A DNA stretch of 64,000 nucleotides from Ptiloglossa arizonensis (lineage: Eukaryota; Arthropoda; Insecta; Hymenoptera; Colletidae). Made by a program: the position numbers and the translations under genes. The notes under the pieces are model-generated. The model was not told the DNA's origin, searched no databases, and saw only the letters and a program-made list of their open reading frames with translations. Positions 29,716 to 43,420 of the stretch are shown here, one piece after another (the first letter of the stretch is position 1; every line of letters begins with the position of its first letter). The stretch lies in NCBI RefSeq assembly GCF_051014685.1, contig NW_027479279.1:62001-126000 (forward strand), given 5' to 3'.

Positions 29716-30177
29716 AACGTATAACGTATAACGTATAACGTATAACGTATAACGTACAACGTATAACGTATAACGTATATCCTATAACGCATAACGTATA
29801 ACGTATAAGGTATAACGTATAACGTATAACGTATAACGTATAACGTATAACGTATAACGTATAACGTATAACGTATAACGTACAACGTTTAACGTATAAC
29901 GTATAACGTATAACGTAGAACGTATAACGTAAAACGTATAACGTATAACGTATGACGTATAACGTATAACGTATAACGTATAACGTATAACGTATAACGT
30001 ATAACGTATAACGTATAACAAATGACGTATAACGTATAACGTATAACGTACAACGTTCAACGTACAACGTATAATGTATAACGTATAACTTATAACGTAG
30101 AACGTATAACGTATAACGTATAACGTATAACGTATGACGTATAACGTATAACGTACAACGTTTAACGTATAACGTAT

Positions 30178-30317
30178 GGCGTATAACGTATAACGTATAA
30201 CGTATACCGTACAACGTATAACGTATAACGTATAACGTATGACGTATAACGTACAACGTTTAACGTATACCGTGTAACGAATAACGTATAACGTATATCG
30301 CATGACGTATAACATAT
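30178..30317 (+). repeat. M10 module, 140 bp
   Basis: Lies 2,058 bp after 28120; has the middle A1G unit. Confidence 0.88.
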
Positions 30318-30499
30318 AACGTATAACGTATAACGTACAACGTATAACGTATAACGTATATCCTATAACGCATAACGTATAACGTATAACGTATAACGTA
30401 TAACGTATAACGTATAACGTATAACGTATAACGTATAACGTATAACGTATAACGTATAACGTATAACGTATAACGTATAACGTATAACGTATAACGTAT

Positions 30500-30548
30500 A
30501 ACGATTAACGTAAAACGTATGACGTATTACATATTACGTATATCGTAT
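30500..30548 (+). repeat. M1 module
   Basis: Between the M10 copies at 30178 and 30885, repeating the arrangement at 28442. Confidence 0.9.
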
Positions 30549-30884
30549 AACGTATAACGTATAACGTATAACGTATAACGTATAACGTATAACGTACAAC
30601 GTATAACGTATAACGTATATCCTATAACGCATAACGTATAACGTATAAGGTATAACGTATAACGTATAACGTATAACGTATAACGTATAACGTATAACGT
30701 ATAACGTATAACGTATAACGTATAACGTATAACGTATAACGTATAACGTATAGCGTATAACGTATAACGTATAACGTATAACGTATAACGTATAACGTAT
30801 AACGTATAACGTATAACGTATAACGTATAACGTATAACGTATGACGTATAACGTATAACGTACAACGTTTAACGTATAACGTAT

Positions 30885-31024
30885 GGCGTATAACGTATAA
30901 CGTATAACGTATACCGTACAACGTATAACGTATAACGTATAACGTATGACGTATAACGTACAACGTTTAACGTATACCGTGTAACGAATAACGTATAACG
31001 TATATCGCATGACGTATAACATAT
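30885..31024 (+). repeat. M10 module, 140 bp
   Basis: Near the start of copy 1 of the 2,114-bp repeat; its middle A1G (30948) is the one difference from 32999. Confidence 0.88.
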
Positions 31025-31731
31025 AACGTATAACGTATAACGTACAACGTATAACGTATAACGTATATCCTATAACGCATAACGTATAACGTATAACGTA
31101 TAACGTATAACGTATAACGTATAACGTATAACGTATAACGTACAACGTCTAACGTATAACGTATAACGTATAACGTATAACGTATAACGTATAACGTGTA
31201 ACGTATAACGTATAATGTATAACGTATAACGTATAACGTATAACGTATAACGTACAACGTTTAACGTATAACGTATAACGTAGAACGTATAACGTATAAC
31301 GTACAACGTATAACGTATAACGTATATTCTATAACGCATAACGTATAACGTATAACGTATAACGTATAACGTATAACGTATAACGTATAACGTGTAACGT
31401 ATAACGTATAACGTATAACGTATAACGTATAACGTATAACGTATAACGTATAACGTATAACGTATAACGTATAACGTATAACGTATAACGTATGTCGTAT
31501 AACGTATAACGTATAACGTATAACGTATAACGTATAACGTATAACGTATAACGTATAATGTATAACGTATAACGTATAACGTATAACGTATAACGTATAA
31601 CATATAACGTATAACGTATAACGTATAACGTATAACGTATAACGTATAACGTATAACGCATAACGTATAACGTATAACGTATAACGTATAACGTATAACG
31701 TATAACGTATAGCGTATAACGTATAACGTAT

Positions 31732-31780
31732 AACGATTAACGTAAAACGTATGACGTATTACATATTACGTATATCGTAT
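31732..31780 (+). repeat. M1 module
   Basis: In copy 1 of the 2,114-bp repeat; partner at 33846. Confidence 0.9.
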
Positions 31781-32998
31781 AACGTATAACGTATAACGTA
31801 TAACGTATAACGTATAACGTACAACGTATAACGTATAACGTATATCCTATAACGCATAACGTATAACGTATAAGGTATAACGTATAACGTATAACGTATA
31901 ACGTATAACGTATAACGTATAACGTATAACGTATAACGTATAACGTACAACGTTTAACGTATAACGTATAACGTATAACGTAGAACGTATAACGTAAAAC
32001 GTATAACGTATAACGTATGACGTATAACGTATAACGTACAACGTTTAACGTATAACGTATAACGTAGAACGTATAACGTATAACGTATAACGTATAACTT
32101 ATAACGTATAACGTATAACGTATAACGTATAACGTATAACGTATAACGTATAACGTATAACGTATAACGTATAACGTATAACGTATGACGTATAACGTAT
32201 AACGTATAACGTACAACGTTCAACGTACAACGTATAATGTATAACGTATAACGTATAACGTATAACGTATAAGGTATAACGTATAACGTATAACGTATAA
32301 CGTATAACGTATAACGTATAACGTATAACGTATAACGTATAACGTACAACGTTTAACGTATAACGTATAACGTAGATCGTATAACGTATAACGTATAACG
32401 TATAACGTATGACGTATAACGTATAACGTACAACGTTTAACGTATAACGTATAACGTAGAACGTATAACGTACAACGTATAACGTATAACGTACAACGTA
32501 TAACGTATAACGTATATCCTATAACGCATAACGTATAACGTATAACGTATAACGTATAACGTATAACGTATAACGTATAAAGTATAACGTATAACGTATA
32601 ACGTATAACGTATAACGTATAACGTATAACGTATGTCGTATAACGTATAACGTATAACGTATAACGTATAACGTATAACGTATAACGTATAACGTATAAC
32701 GTATAACGTATAACGTATAACGTATAACGTATAACGTATAACGTATAACGTACAACGTTCAACGTACAACGTATAATGTATAACGTATAACGTATAACGT
32801 ATAACGTATAAGGTATAACGTATAACGTATAACGTATAACGTACAACGTTTAACTTATAACGTATAACGTATAACGTATAACGTACAACGTTTAACGTAT
32901 AACGTATAACGTATAACGTAGAACGTATAACGTATAACGTATAACGTATAACGTATGACGTATAACGTATAACGTACAACGTTTAACGTATAACGTAT

Positions 32999-33138
32999 GG
33001 CGTATAACGTATAACGTATAACGTATACCGTACAACGTATAACGTATAACGTATAACGTATAACGTATAACGTACAACGTTTAACGTATACCGTGTAACG
33101 AATAACGTATAACGTATATCGCATGACGTATAACATAT
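32999..33138 (+). repeat. M10 module, 140 bp
   Basis: In copy 2 of the 2,114-bp repeat; without the middle A1G. Confidence 0.88.
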
Positions 33139-33845
33139 AACGTATAACGTATAACGTACAACGTATAACGTATAACGTATATCCTATAACGCATAACGTA
33201 TAACGTATAACGTATAACGTATAACGTATAACGTATAACGTATAACGTATAACGTACAACGTCTAACGTATAACGTATAACGTATAACGTATAACGTATA
33301 ACGTATAACGTGTAACGTATAACGTATAATGTATAACGTATAACGTATAACGTATAACGTATAACGTACAACGTTTAACGTATAACGTATAACGTAGAAC
33401 GTATAACGTATAACGTACAACGTATAACGTATAACGTATATTCTATAACGCATAACGTATAACGTATAACGTATAACGTATAACGTATAACGTATAACGT
33501 ATAACGTGTAACGTATAACGTATAACGTATAACGTATAACGTATAACGTATAACGTATAACGTATAACGTATAACGTATAACGTATAACGTATAACGTAT
33601 AACGTATGTCGTATAACGTATAACGTATAACGTATAACGTATAACGTATAACGTATAACGTATAACGTATAATGTATAACGTATAACGTATAACGTATAA
33701 CGTATAACGTATAACATATAACGTATAACGTATAACGTATAACGTATAACGTATAACGTATAACGTATAACGCATAACGTATAACGTATAACGTATAACG
33801 TATAACGTATAACGTATAACGTATAGCGTATAACGTATAACGTAT

Positions 33846-33894
33846 AACGATTAACGTAAAACGTATGACGTATTACATATTACGTATATCGTAT
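33846..33894 (+). repeat. M1 module
   Basis: In copy 2 of the 2,114-bp repeat; partner of 31732. Confidence 0.9.
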
Positions 33895-35112
33895 AACGTA
33901 TAACGTATAACGTATAACGTATAACGTATAACGTACAACGTATAACGTATAACGTATATCCTATAACGCATAACGTATAACGTATAAGGTATAACGTATA
34001 ACGTATAACGTATAACGTATAACGTATAACGTATAACGTATAACGTATAACGTATAACGTACAACGTTTAACGTATAACGTATAACGTATAACGTAGAAC
34101 GTATAACGTAAAACGTATAACGTATAACGTATGACGTATAACGTATAACGTACAACGTTTAACGTATAACGTATAACGTAGAACGTATAACGTATAACGT
34201 ATAACGTATAACTTATAACGTATAACGTATAACGTATAACGTATAACGTATAACGTATAACGTATAACGTATAACGTATAACGTATAACGTATAACGTAT
34301 GACGTATAACGTATAACGTATAACGTACAACGTTCAACGTACAACGTATAATGTATAACGTATAACGTATAACGTATAACGTATAAGGTATAACGTATAA
34401 CGTATAACGTATAACGTATAACGTATAACGTATAACGTATAACGTATAACGTATAACGTACAACGTTTAACGTATAACGTATAACGTAGATCGTATAACG
34501 TATAACGTATAACGTATAACGTATGACGTATAACGTATAACGTACAACGTTTAACGTATAACGTATAACGTAGAACGTATAACGTACAACGTATAACGTA
34601 TAACGTACAACGTATAACGTATAACGTATATCCTATAACGCATAACGTATAACGTATAACGTATAACGTATAACGTATAACGTATAACGTATAAAGTATA
34701 ACGTATAACGTATAACGTATAACGTATAACGTATAACGTATAACGTATGTCGTATAACGTATAACGTATAACGTATAACGTATAACGTATAACGTATAAC
34801 GTATAACGTATAACGTATAACGTATAACGTATAACGTATAACGTATAACGTATAACGTATAACGTACAACGTTCAACGTACAACGTATAATGTATAACGT
34901 ATAACGTATAACGTATAACGTATAAGGTATAACGTATAACGTATAACGTATAACGTACAACGTTTAACTTATAACGTATAACGTATAACGTATAACGTAC
35001 AACGTTTAACGTATAACGTATAACGTATAACGTAGAACGTATAACGTATAACGTATAACGTATAACGTATGACGTATAACGTATAACGTACAACGTTTAA
35101 CGTATAACGTAT

Positions 35113-35252
35113 GGCGTATAACGTATAACGTATAACGTATACCGTACAACGTATAACGTATAACGTATAACGTATAACGTATAACGTACAACGTTTAACG
35201 TATACCGTGTAACGAATAACGTATAACGTATATCGCATGACGTATAACATAT
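35113..35252 (+). repeat. M10 module, 140 bp
   Basis: In the overrun of the 2,114-bp repeat; without the middle A1G. Confidence 0.88.
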
Positions 35253-35875
35253 AACGTATAACGTATAACGTACAACGTATAACGTATAACGTATATCCTA
35301 TAACGCATAACGTATAACGTATAACGTATAACGTATAACGTATAACGTATAACGTATAACGTATAACGTATAACGTATAACGTATAACGTATAACGTATA
35401 ACGTATAACGTATAACGTATAACGTGTAACGTATAACGTATAACGTATAACGTATAACGTATAACGTATAACGTATAACGTATAACGTATAACGTATAAC
35501 GTATAACGTATAACGTATAACGTATAACGTATAGCGTATAACGTATAACGTATAACGTATAACGTACAACGTCTAACGTATAACGTATAACGTATAACGT
35601 ATAACGTACAACGTATAACGTATAACGTATAACGTATAACGTAAAACGTATAACGTATAACGTACAACGTATAACGTATAACGTATATCCTATAACGCAT
35701 AACGTATAACGTATAAGGTATAACGTATAACGTATAACGTATAACGTATAACGTATAACGTATAACGTACAACGTTTAACGTATAACGTATAACGTAGAA
35801 CGTATAACGTATAACGTATAACGTATAACGTATAACGTATAACGTATAACGTATAGCGTATAACGTATAACGTAT

Positions 35876-35924
35876 AACGATTAACGTAAAACGTATGACG
35901 TATTACATATTACGTATATCGTAT
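35876..35924 (+). repeat. M1 module
   Basis: Context like 14337: T5C, then G4A units follow closely. Confidence 0.9.
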
Positions 35925-37625
35925 AACGTATAACGCATAACGTATAACGTATAACGTATAACATATAACGTATAACGTATAACGTATAACGCATAAAGTA
36001 TAACGTAAAACGTATAACATATAACGTATAACGTATAACGTACAACGTTTAACGTATAACGTATAACGTAGAACGTATAACGTATAACGTATAACGTATA
36101 ACGTATGACGTATAACGTATAACGTACAACGTTTAACGTATAACGTAGAACGTAGAACGTATAACGTATAACGTATAACGTATAACGTATAACGTATAAC
36201 GTATAACGTATAACGTATAACGTATAACGTATAACGTATAACGTATAACGTATAACGCATAACGTATAACGTGTAACGTAGAACGTATAACGTATAACGT
36301 ATAACGTATAACGTATGACGTATAACGTATAACGTACAACGTTTAACGTATAACGTAGAACGTAGAACGTATAACGTACAACGTATAACGTATAACGTAC
36401 AACGTATAACGTATAACGTATATCCTATAACGCATAACGTATAACGTATAAGGTATAACGTATAACGTATAACGTATAACGTATAACGTATAACGTATAA
36501 CGTATAACGTATAACGTATAACGTATAACGTATAACGTATAACGTATAACGTATAACGTATAACGTATAACGTGTAACGTGTAACGTGTAACGTATAACG
36601 TATAACGTATAACGTATAACGTATAACGTATAACGTATAACGTATAACGTATAACGTATAACGTATAACGTATAACGTATAACGTATAACGTACAACGTT
36701 TAACTTATAACGTATAACGTAGAACGTATAACGTACAACGTATAACGTATAACGTACAACGTTTAACGTACAACGTATATCCTATAACGCATAACGTATA
36801 ACGTATAACGTATAACGTATAACGTATAACGTATAACGTATAACGTATAACGTATAACGTATAACGTATAACGTATAACGTGTAACGTATAACGTATAAC
36901 GTATAACGTATAACGTATAACGTATAACGTATAACGTATAACGTATAACGTATAACGTATAACCTATAACGTATAACGTATAACGTATAACGTACAACGT
37001 TTAACTTATAACGTATAACGTAGAACGTATAACGTACAACGTATAACGTATAACGTACAACGTATAACGTATAACGTATATCCTATAACGCATAACGTAT
37101 AACGTATAACGTATAACGTATAACGTATAACGTATAACGTAGAACGTATAACGTATAACGTATAACGTACAACGTTTAACGTATAACGTATAACGTATAA
37201 CGTACAACGTATAACGTATTACGTATATCATATAACGTATAACGTATAACGTATAACGTATAACGTATAACGTATAACGTATAACGTATAACGTATAACG
37301 TATAACGTATAACGTGTAACGTATAACGTATAACGTATAACGTATAACGTATAACGTATAACGTATAACGTATAACGTATAACGTATAACGTATAACGTA
37401 TAACGTATAACGTATAACGTATAGCGTATAACGTATAACGTATAACGTATAACGTACAACGTCTAACGTATAACGTATAACGTATAACGTATAACGTACA
37501 ACGTATAACGTATAACGTATATCGTATAACGTATAACGTATAACGCATAACGTATAACGTATAACGTATAACGTATAACGTATAACGTATAACGTATAAC
37601 GTATAGCGTATAACGTATAACGTAT

Positions 37626-37674
37626 AACGATTAACGTAAAACGTATGACGTATTACATATTACGTATATCGTAT
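37626..37674 (+). repeat. M1 module
   Basis: Last before a gap of 12,523 bp, which is still an exact 1,789 units. Confidence 0.9.
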
Positions 37675-39310
37675 AACGTATAACGTATAACGTATAACGT
37701 ATAACGTATAACGTACAACGTATAACGTATAACGTATATCCTATAACGCATAACGTATAACGTATAAGGTATAACGTATAACGTATAACTTATAACGTAT
37801 AACGTATAACGTATAACGTATAACGTATAACGTATAACGTATAACGTATAACGGATAACGTATAACGTATAGCGTATAACGTATAACGTATAACGTATAA
37901 CGTACAACGTCTAACGTATAACGTATAACGTATAACGTATAACGTATAACGTATAACGTGTAACGTATAACGTATAACGTATAACGTATAACGTATAACG
38001 TATAACGTATAACGTACAACGTTTAACGTATAACGTATAACGTAGAACGTATAACGTATAACGTACAACGTATAACGTATAACGTATATCCTATAACGCA
38101 TAACGTATAACGTATAACGTATAACGTATAACGTATAACGTATAACGTATAACGTGTAACGTATAACGTATAACGTATAACGTATAACGTATAACGTATA
38201 ACGTATAACGTATAACGTATAACGTATAACGTATAACGTATAACGTATAACGTATAACGTATAACGTATGTCGTATAACGTATAACGTATAACGTATAAC
38301 GTATAACGTATAACGTATAACGTATAATGTATAACGTATAACGTATAACGTATAACGTATAACGTATAACGTATAACGTAGAACGTATAACGTATAACGT
38401 ATAACGTATAACGTATGACGTATAACGTATAACGTACAACGTTTAACGTATAACGTATAACGTAGAACGTATAACGTACAACGTATAACGTATAACGTAC
38501 AACGTATAACGTATAACGTTTATCCTATAACGCATAACGTATAACGTATAAGGTATAACGTATAACGTATAACGTATAACGTATAACGTATAACGTATAA
38601 CGTATAACGTATAACGTATAACGTATAACGTATAACGTATAACGTATAACGTATAACGTATAACGTATAACGTATAACGTATAACGTATAACGTATAACG
38701 TATAACGTATAACGTATAACGTATAACGTATAACGTATAACGTATAACGTATAACGCATAACGTATAACGTATAACGTATTACTTATAACGTATAACGTA
38801 TAACGTATAACGTATAACGTACAACGTTTAACGTATAACGTATAACGTAGAACGTATAACGTATAACGTATAACGTATAACGTATAACGTACAACGTATA
38901 ACGTATAACGTATATCCTATAACGCATAACGTATAACGTATAACGTATAACGTATAACGTATAATGTATAACGTATAACGTATAACGTATAACGTATAAC
39001 GTATAACGTATAACGTATAACGTATAACGTATAGCGTATAACGTATAACGTATAACGTATAACGTACAACGTCTAACGTATAACGTATAACGTATAACGT
39101 ATAACGTATAACGTACAACGTATAACGTATAACGTATAACGTATAACGTATAACGTATAACGTATAACGTATAACGCATAACGTATAACGTATAACGTAT
39201 AACGTATAACGTATAACGTATAACGTATAACGTATAACGCATAACGTATAACGTATAACGTATTACTTATAACGTATAACGTATAACGTATAACGTATAA
39301 CGTACAACGT

Positions 39311-41000
39311 TTAACGTATAACATATATCCTATAACGCATAACGTATAACGTATAACGTATAACGTATAACGTATAACGTATAACGTATAACGTATAACG
39401 TATAACGTATAACGTATAACGTATAACGTATGACGTATAACGTATAACGTACAACGTTTAACGTATAACGTATAACGTAGAACGTTTAACGTACAACGTA
39501 TATCGTATAACGTACAACGTATAACGTATAACGTATATCCTATAACGCATAACGTATAACGTATAAGATATAACGTATAACGTATAACGTATAACGCATA
39601 ACGTATAACGTATAACGTATAACGTATAACGTATAACGTATAACGTATAACGTATTACTTATAACGTATAACGTATAACGTAGAACGTATAACGTATAAC
39701 GTACAACGTATAACGTATAACGTATATCCTATAACGCATAACGTATAACGTATAACGTATAACGTATAACGTATAACGTATAACGTATAACGTGTAACGT
39801 ATAACGTATAACGTATGACGTATAACGTATAACGTACAACGTTTAACGTATAACGTATAACGTAGAACGTTTAACGTACAACGTATAACGTATAACGTAC
39901 AACGTATAACGTATAACGTATATCCTATAACGCATAACGTATAACGTATAAGATATAACGTATAACGTATAACGTATAACGTACAACGTATAACGTATAA
40001 CGTACAACGTATAACGTATAACGTATATCCTATAACGCATAACGTATAACGTATAAGATATAACGTATAACGTATAACGTATAACGCATAACGTATAACG
40101 TATAACGTATAACGTATAACGTATAACGTATAACGTATTACTTATAACGTATAACGTATAACGTATAACGTATAACGTATATCGTATAACGTATAACGTA
40201 TAACGTATAACGTATAACGTATAACGTATAACGTATAACGTATAACGTATAACGTATAACGTATAACGTATAACGTATAACGTATAACGTATAACGTATA
40301 ACGTATAACGTATAACGTATAACGTATAACGTATAACGTATAACGTATAACGCATAACGTATAACGTATAACGTATTACTTATAACGTATAACGTATAAC
40401 GTATAACGCATAACGTATAACGTATAACGTATTACTTATAACGTATAACGTATAACGTATAACGTATAACGTACAACGTTTAACGTATAACGTATAACGT
40501 AGAACGTATAACGTATAACGTATAACGTATAACCTATAACGTACAACGTATAACGTATAACGTATATCCTATAACGCATAACGTATAACGTATAACGTAT
40601 AACGTATAACGTATAACGTATAACGTATAACGTATAACGTGTAACGTATAACGTATAACGTATGACGTATAACGTATAACGTACAACGTTTAACGTATAA
40701 CGTATAACGTAGAACGTTTAACGTACAACGTATATCGTATAACGTACAACGTATAACGTATAACGTATATCCTATAACGCATAACGTATAACGTATAAGA
40801 TATAACGTATAACGTATAACGTATAACGCATAACGTATAACGTATAACGTATAACGTATAACGTATAACGTATAACGTATTACTTATAACGTATAACGTA
40901 TAACGTAGAACGTACAACGTATAACGTATAACGTATATCCTATAACGCATAACGTATAACGTATAACGTATAACGTATAACGTATAACGTAGAACGTATA
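39311..41000 (+). repeat. 1,232-bp higher-order repeat with TATTACTTAT markers
   Basis: A TATATCG marker lying between two T7C units is at 39499 and 40731, 1,232 bp (176 units) apart. M2 followed by C3G+G4A occurs in both copies. The TATTACTTAT marker (units A1T+G4T) is dense across this area, at about 38780, 39264, 39654, 40138, 40374, 40430 and 40874. Confidence 0.8.
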
Positions 41001-42539
41001 ACGCATAACGTACAACGTATAACGTATAACGTATATCCTATAACGCATAACGTATAACGTATAACGTATAACGTATAACGTATAACGTATAACGTATAAC
41101 GTGTAACGTATAACGTATAACGTATAACGTATAACGTGTAACGTATAACGTATAACGTATAACGTATAACGTATAACGTAGAACGTATAACGTATAACGT
41201 ATAACGTATAACGTATGACGTATAACGTATAACGTACAACGTTTAACGTATAACGTATAACGTAGAACGTATAACGTACAACGTATAACGTATAACGTAC
41301 AACGTATAACGTATAACGTTTATCCTATAACGCATAACGTATAACGTATAAGGTATAACGTATAACGTATATCCTATAACGCATAACGTATAACGTATAA
41401 CGTATAACGTATAACGTATAACGTATAACGTATAACGTATAACGTATAACGTATAACGTATATCGTGTAACGTATAACGTATAACGTATAACGTATAACG
41501 TATAACGTATAACGTATAACGTACAACGTTTAACGTATAACGTATAACGTAGAACGTATAACGTATAACGTACAACGTATAACGTATAACTTATATCCTA
41601 TAACGCATAACGTATAACGTATAACGTATAACGTATAACGTATAACGTATAACGTATAACGTGTAGCGTATAACGTATAACGTATAACGTATAACGTATA
41701 ACGTATAACGTATAACGTATAACGTATAACGTATAACGTATAACGTATAACGTATAACGTATAACGTATGTCGTATAACGTATAACGTATAACGTATAAC
41801 GTATAACGTATAACGTATAACGTATAATGTATAACGTATAACGTATAACGTATAACGTATAACGTATAACGTATAACGTATAATGTATAACGTATAACGT
41901 ATAACGTATAACGTATAACGTATAACGTATAACGTATAACGTATAGCGTCTAACGTATAACGTATAACGTATAACGTATAACGTATAACGTATAACTTAT
42001 AACGTATAACGTATAACGTATAACGTATAACGTATAACGTACAACGTTTAACGTATAACGTATAACGTAGAACGTATATCCTATAACGTATATCCTATAA
42101 CGCATAACGTATAACGTATAACGTATAACGTATAACGTATAACGTATAACGTATAACGTATAACGTATAACGTATAACGTATAACGTATAACGTATAACG
42201 TATGTCGTATAACGTATAACGTATAACGTATAACGTATAACGTATAACGTATAACGTATAATGTATAACGTATAACGTATAACGTATAACGTATAACGTA
42301 TAACGTATAACGTATGACGTATAACGTATAACGTACAACGTTTAACGTATAACGTATAACGTAGAACGTATAACGTACAACGTATAACGTATAACGTACA
42401 ACGTATAACGTATAACGTATATCCTATAACGCATAACGTATAACGTATAACGTATAACGTATAACGTATAACGTATAACGTATAACGTATAACGTATAAC
42501 GTATAACGTATAACGTATAACGTATAACGTATAACGTAC

Positions 42540-42740
42540 AACGTATAACGTATAGCGTACAACGTATATCCTATAACGTATATCCTATAACGCATAACGT
42601 ATAACGTATAAAGTATAACGTATATCCTATAACGCATAACGTATATCCTATAACGCATAACGTGTAGCGTATAACGCATAACGTATACATTATAACGTAT
42701 AACGTATAACGTGTAACGTATAACGTGTAACGTATAACGT
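42540..42740 (+). repeat. Dense cluster of variant heptamers
   Basis: Four A2T+G4C units occur within about 90 bp (near 42568, 42582, 42624 and 42645), with T5C, A6G, A2G and C3A units between them. A three-base change not seen elsewhere follows at 42688-42690. The heptamer register is kept throughout. Confidence 0.85.
42684..42694 (+). other. Possible 11-bp micro-inversion
   Basis: The string TATACATTATA here is the exact reverse complement of TATAATGTATA, the context of every C3T unit in the array, and it sits in the same place within the repeat. It is flanked by TATA on both sides. The alternative is three neighbouring substitutions in one unit. Confidence 0.55.
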
Positions 42741-43420
42741 ATAACGTATAACGTATAACTTATAACGTATAACGTATAACGTATAACGCATAACGTATAA
42801 CGTATAACGTATAACGTATAACGTATAACGTATAACGTACAACGTTTAACGTATAACGTATAACGTAGAACGTATAACGTATAACGTATAACGTATGACG
42901 TATAACGTATAACGTACAACGTTTAACGTATAACGTATAACGTAGAACGTATAACGTACAACGTATAACGTATAACGTATAACGTATAACGTATAACGTA
43001 TAACGTATAACGTATAACGTATGACGTATAACGTATAACGTATAACGTATAACGTATAACGTATAACGTATAACGTATAACGTATAACGCATAACGGATA
43101 ACGTATAACGTATAACGTATAACGTATAACGTATAACGTATAACGCATAACGGATAACGTATAACGTATAACGTATAACGTATAACGTACAACGTTTAAC
43201 GTATAACGTATAACGTATAACGTACAACGTATAACGTATTACGTATATCCTATAACGTATAACGTATAACGTATAACGTATAACGTATAACGTATAACGT
43301 ATAACGTATAACGTATAACGTATAACGTATAACGTATAACGTATAACGTATAACGTATAACGTATAACGTATAACGTATAACGTATAACGTATAACGTAT
43401 AACGCATAACGTATAACGTA

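Larger units (their letters stand above)
28442..30807 (+). repeat. 2,058-bp higher-order repeat, first copy and junction
   Basis: M1 at 28442 and 30500, and M10 at 28120 and 30178 and at 28827 and 30885, are all 2,058 bp (294 units) apart. The next M1 pair, 29667/31732, is 2,065 bp apart, one extra unit. The 707-bp M10-to-M10 spacing is kept in both copies. Confidence 0.85.
30808..32921 (+). repeat. 2,114-bp higher-order repeat, copy 1
   Basis: Sequence from 30808 to 33256 matches 32922 to 35370 at an offset of 2,114 bp (302 units), so about 1.16 extra copies are present. The match starts after 30807 (T against G at 32921) and ends before 33257 (C against T at 35371). I noted one internal difference, G at 30948 against A at 33062. 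Order: M10, M2, T7C/A6C, A6G, M3, ATTCTAT variant, M1, M4. Confidence 0.9.
32922..35370 (+). repeat. 2,114-bp higher-order repeat, copy 2 with overrun
   Basis: Near-identical partner of 30808-33256. The last 335 bp or so (35036-35370) begin a third copy, which stops where the A6C marker expected near 35371 is missing and consensus units follow. Confidence 0.9.
35371..39310 (+). repeat. Mixed M1-led blocks, end of the M1-rich domain
   Basis: M1 modules at 35876 and 37626 are the last before a gap of 12.5 kb. The sequence after 35876 has the same marker order as that after 14337. Three A6G units stand close together at about 36572-36590, which is unusual. The string T7C, A6T, G4T occurs near 36700 and 37000. 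From about 38780 the TATTACTTAT marker becomes frequent. Confidence 0.7.
41001..43420 (+). repeat. Mixed blocks without M1, with a cluster of rare units
   Basis: This links the 1,232-bp repeat to the 2,366-bp repeat. It holds M2 and M3 strings and two A1G+A2T units near 41769 and 42203. The densest run of variant units in the window lies at about 42540-42740. Two T5G units directly after T5C lie near 43094 and 43150. Confidence 0.7.
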
